From positions 2,046,001 to 2,110,000 of the forward strand of contig OZ253548.1 of NCBI GenBank assembly GCA_965262595.1: DNA of 64,000 bases. The letters run 5' to 3'. Of this stretch, positions 63,845 through 64,000 are shown piece after piece (position 1 is the stretch's first letter; the number at the start of each line of letters is the position of its first letter). The position numbers and the translations under genes were made by a program. The notes below the pieces were generated by a model. That model had not been told where the DNA came from, searched no databases, and saw only the letters and a list, made by a program, of their open reading frames with translations. This DNA is from CATQHB01 sp965262595. GTDB lineage: Bacteria > Chloroflexota > Dehalococcoidia > Lucifugimonadales > UBA3495.

Positions 63845-64000
63845 ATGACCAATAACCCTGGGCCAGAAACCACGAATGATCGTGATAGGAAAGATCGTGA
63901 TTGGCAGGCGATATTTGACTTCTATAGAATTGAAGACCACGATTTCGCTCTCTCCCCTTTTCAAATTACTGCTGCCCAGATAAAACAAGCGACCTCCAAC
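63845..64000 (+). CDS. putative restriction endonuclease, N-terminal part only
   Basis: ATG at 63845, 9 bp after the methyltransferase stop, opens 52 codons to the right edge with no stop: 'DWQAIFDFYRIEDHDFALSP' and 'FQITAAQIKQATSN'. The start with an Asp/Arg-rich segment and the 'PF.ItA.QIK.AT' pattern are like the N-termini of several type II endonucleases encoded behind MboII/DpnA-type methyltransferases. The assignment rests on position and weak resemblance, and the catalytic domain is outside the window. Confidence 0.55.
   Translation, partial: MTNNPGPETTNDRDRKDRDWQAIFDFYRIEDHDFALSPFQITAAQIKQATSN

Overview
The window is a 64 kb stretch of moderately high-GC bacterial chromosome with dense short genes on both strands and no rRNA or tRNA genes. 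The gene content points to Chloroflexota, most likely Dehalococcoidia or a SAR202-like lineage (inference, not proven here). It includes two LLM-class flavin oxidoreductases, a family III and a two-subunit CoA-transferase, a MaoC-type hotdog pair, EthD, DUF1800, DUF885, DUF1461 and DUF502 proteins, arylsulfotransferase-like and BNR-type propellers, an rpsF-ssb-rpsR operon, and a selenoprotein.

Layout. 0-6 kb: a PH-domain gene cut by the left edge, DUF1800, EthD, DUF885 and PIG-L genes. 6-10 kb (minus): folE, a GNAT/FemAB-like acetyltransferase, a glycosyltransferase and DUF502. 9.8-17.1 kb (minus): the housekeeping cluster glyA / rpsF-ssb-rpsR / SurA-like PPIase / hom / thrC. 17-20.6 kb: a coiled-coil membrane metallopeptidase, two small membrane ORFs, a probable small RNA and a MITE. 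20.6-34 kb: lactonase, MaoC pair, Rdx selenoprotein, pentapeptide protein, PPOX oxidoreductase, CoA-transferase, 3-methyladenine glycosylase, SDR, M24 peptidase and RecQ. 34-38.4 kb: two LLM oxidoreductases enclosing a DUF262 gene and a VapBC pair. 38.4-41.2 kb: a repeat-rich accessory stretch with small membrane proteins and a nuclease-like gene broken by an in-frame stop. 41-55.9 kb: core metabolism (SppA, acyl-CoA dehydrogenase-like, MazG, FmdB, CDGSH, FAH-type hydratase, leucine dehydrogenase, IlvE, PlsY, EamA, ASST-like, SDR). 56-58 kb: a two-gene ATPase/TOPRIM-like module. 58-61.8 kb: CoA-transferase subunits, a BNR propeller and an unknown gene. 61.8-64 kb: a DUF433/DUF5615 toxin-antitoxin pair and a restriction-modification operon that runs off the right edge.

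How the genes work together. Threonine synthesis (hom, thrC), C1/pterin metabolism (glyA, folE) and branched-chain amino-acid exchange (divergent leucine dehydrogenase and ilvE) are served by adjacent genes. Acyl-CoA catabolism appears repeatedly (CaiB-type and SCOT-type CoA-transferases, MaoC pair, acyl-CoA dehydrogenase-like protein, FAH/hydratase). Accessory defence and toxin-antitoxin modules are interspersed between metabolic genes.

Most notable: (i) an Rdx-family selenoprotein whose CxxU UGA splits the gene, with a SECIS-like hairpin directly downstream; (ii) a MITE family with TA target duplications, three copies of which sit exactly at gene stop codons; (iii) an ATPase plus TOPRIM-like candidate defence pair next to one of these MITEs; (iv) a folE whose N-terminus has no ATG, GTG or TTG and seems to start at AUU; (v) ribosomal proteins S6 and S18 with long low-complexity tails.
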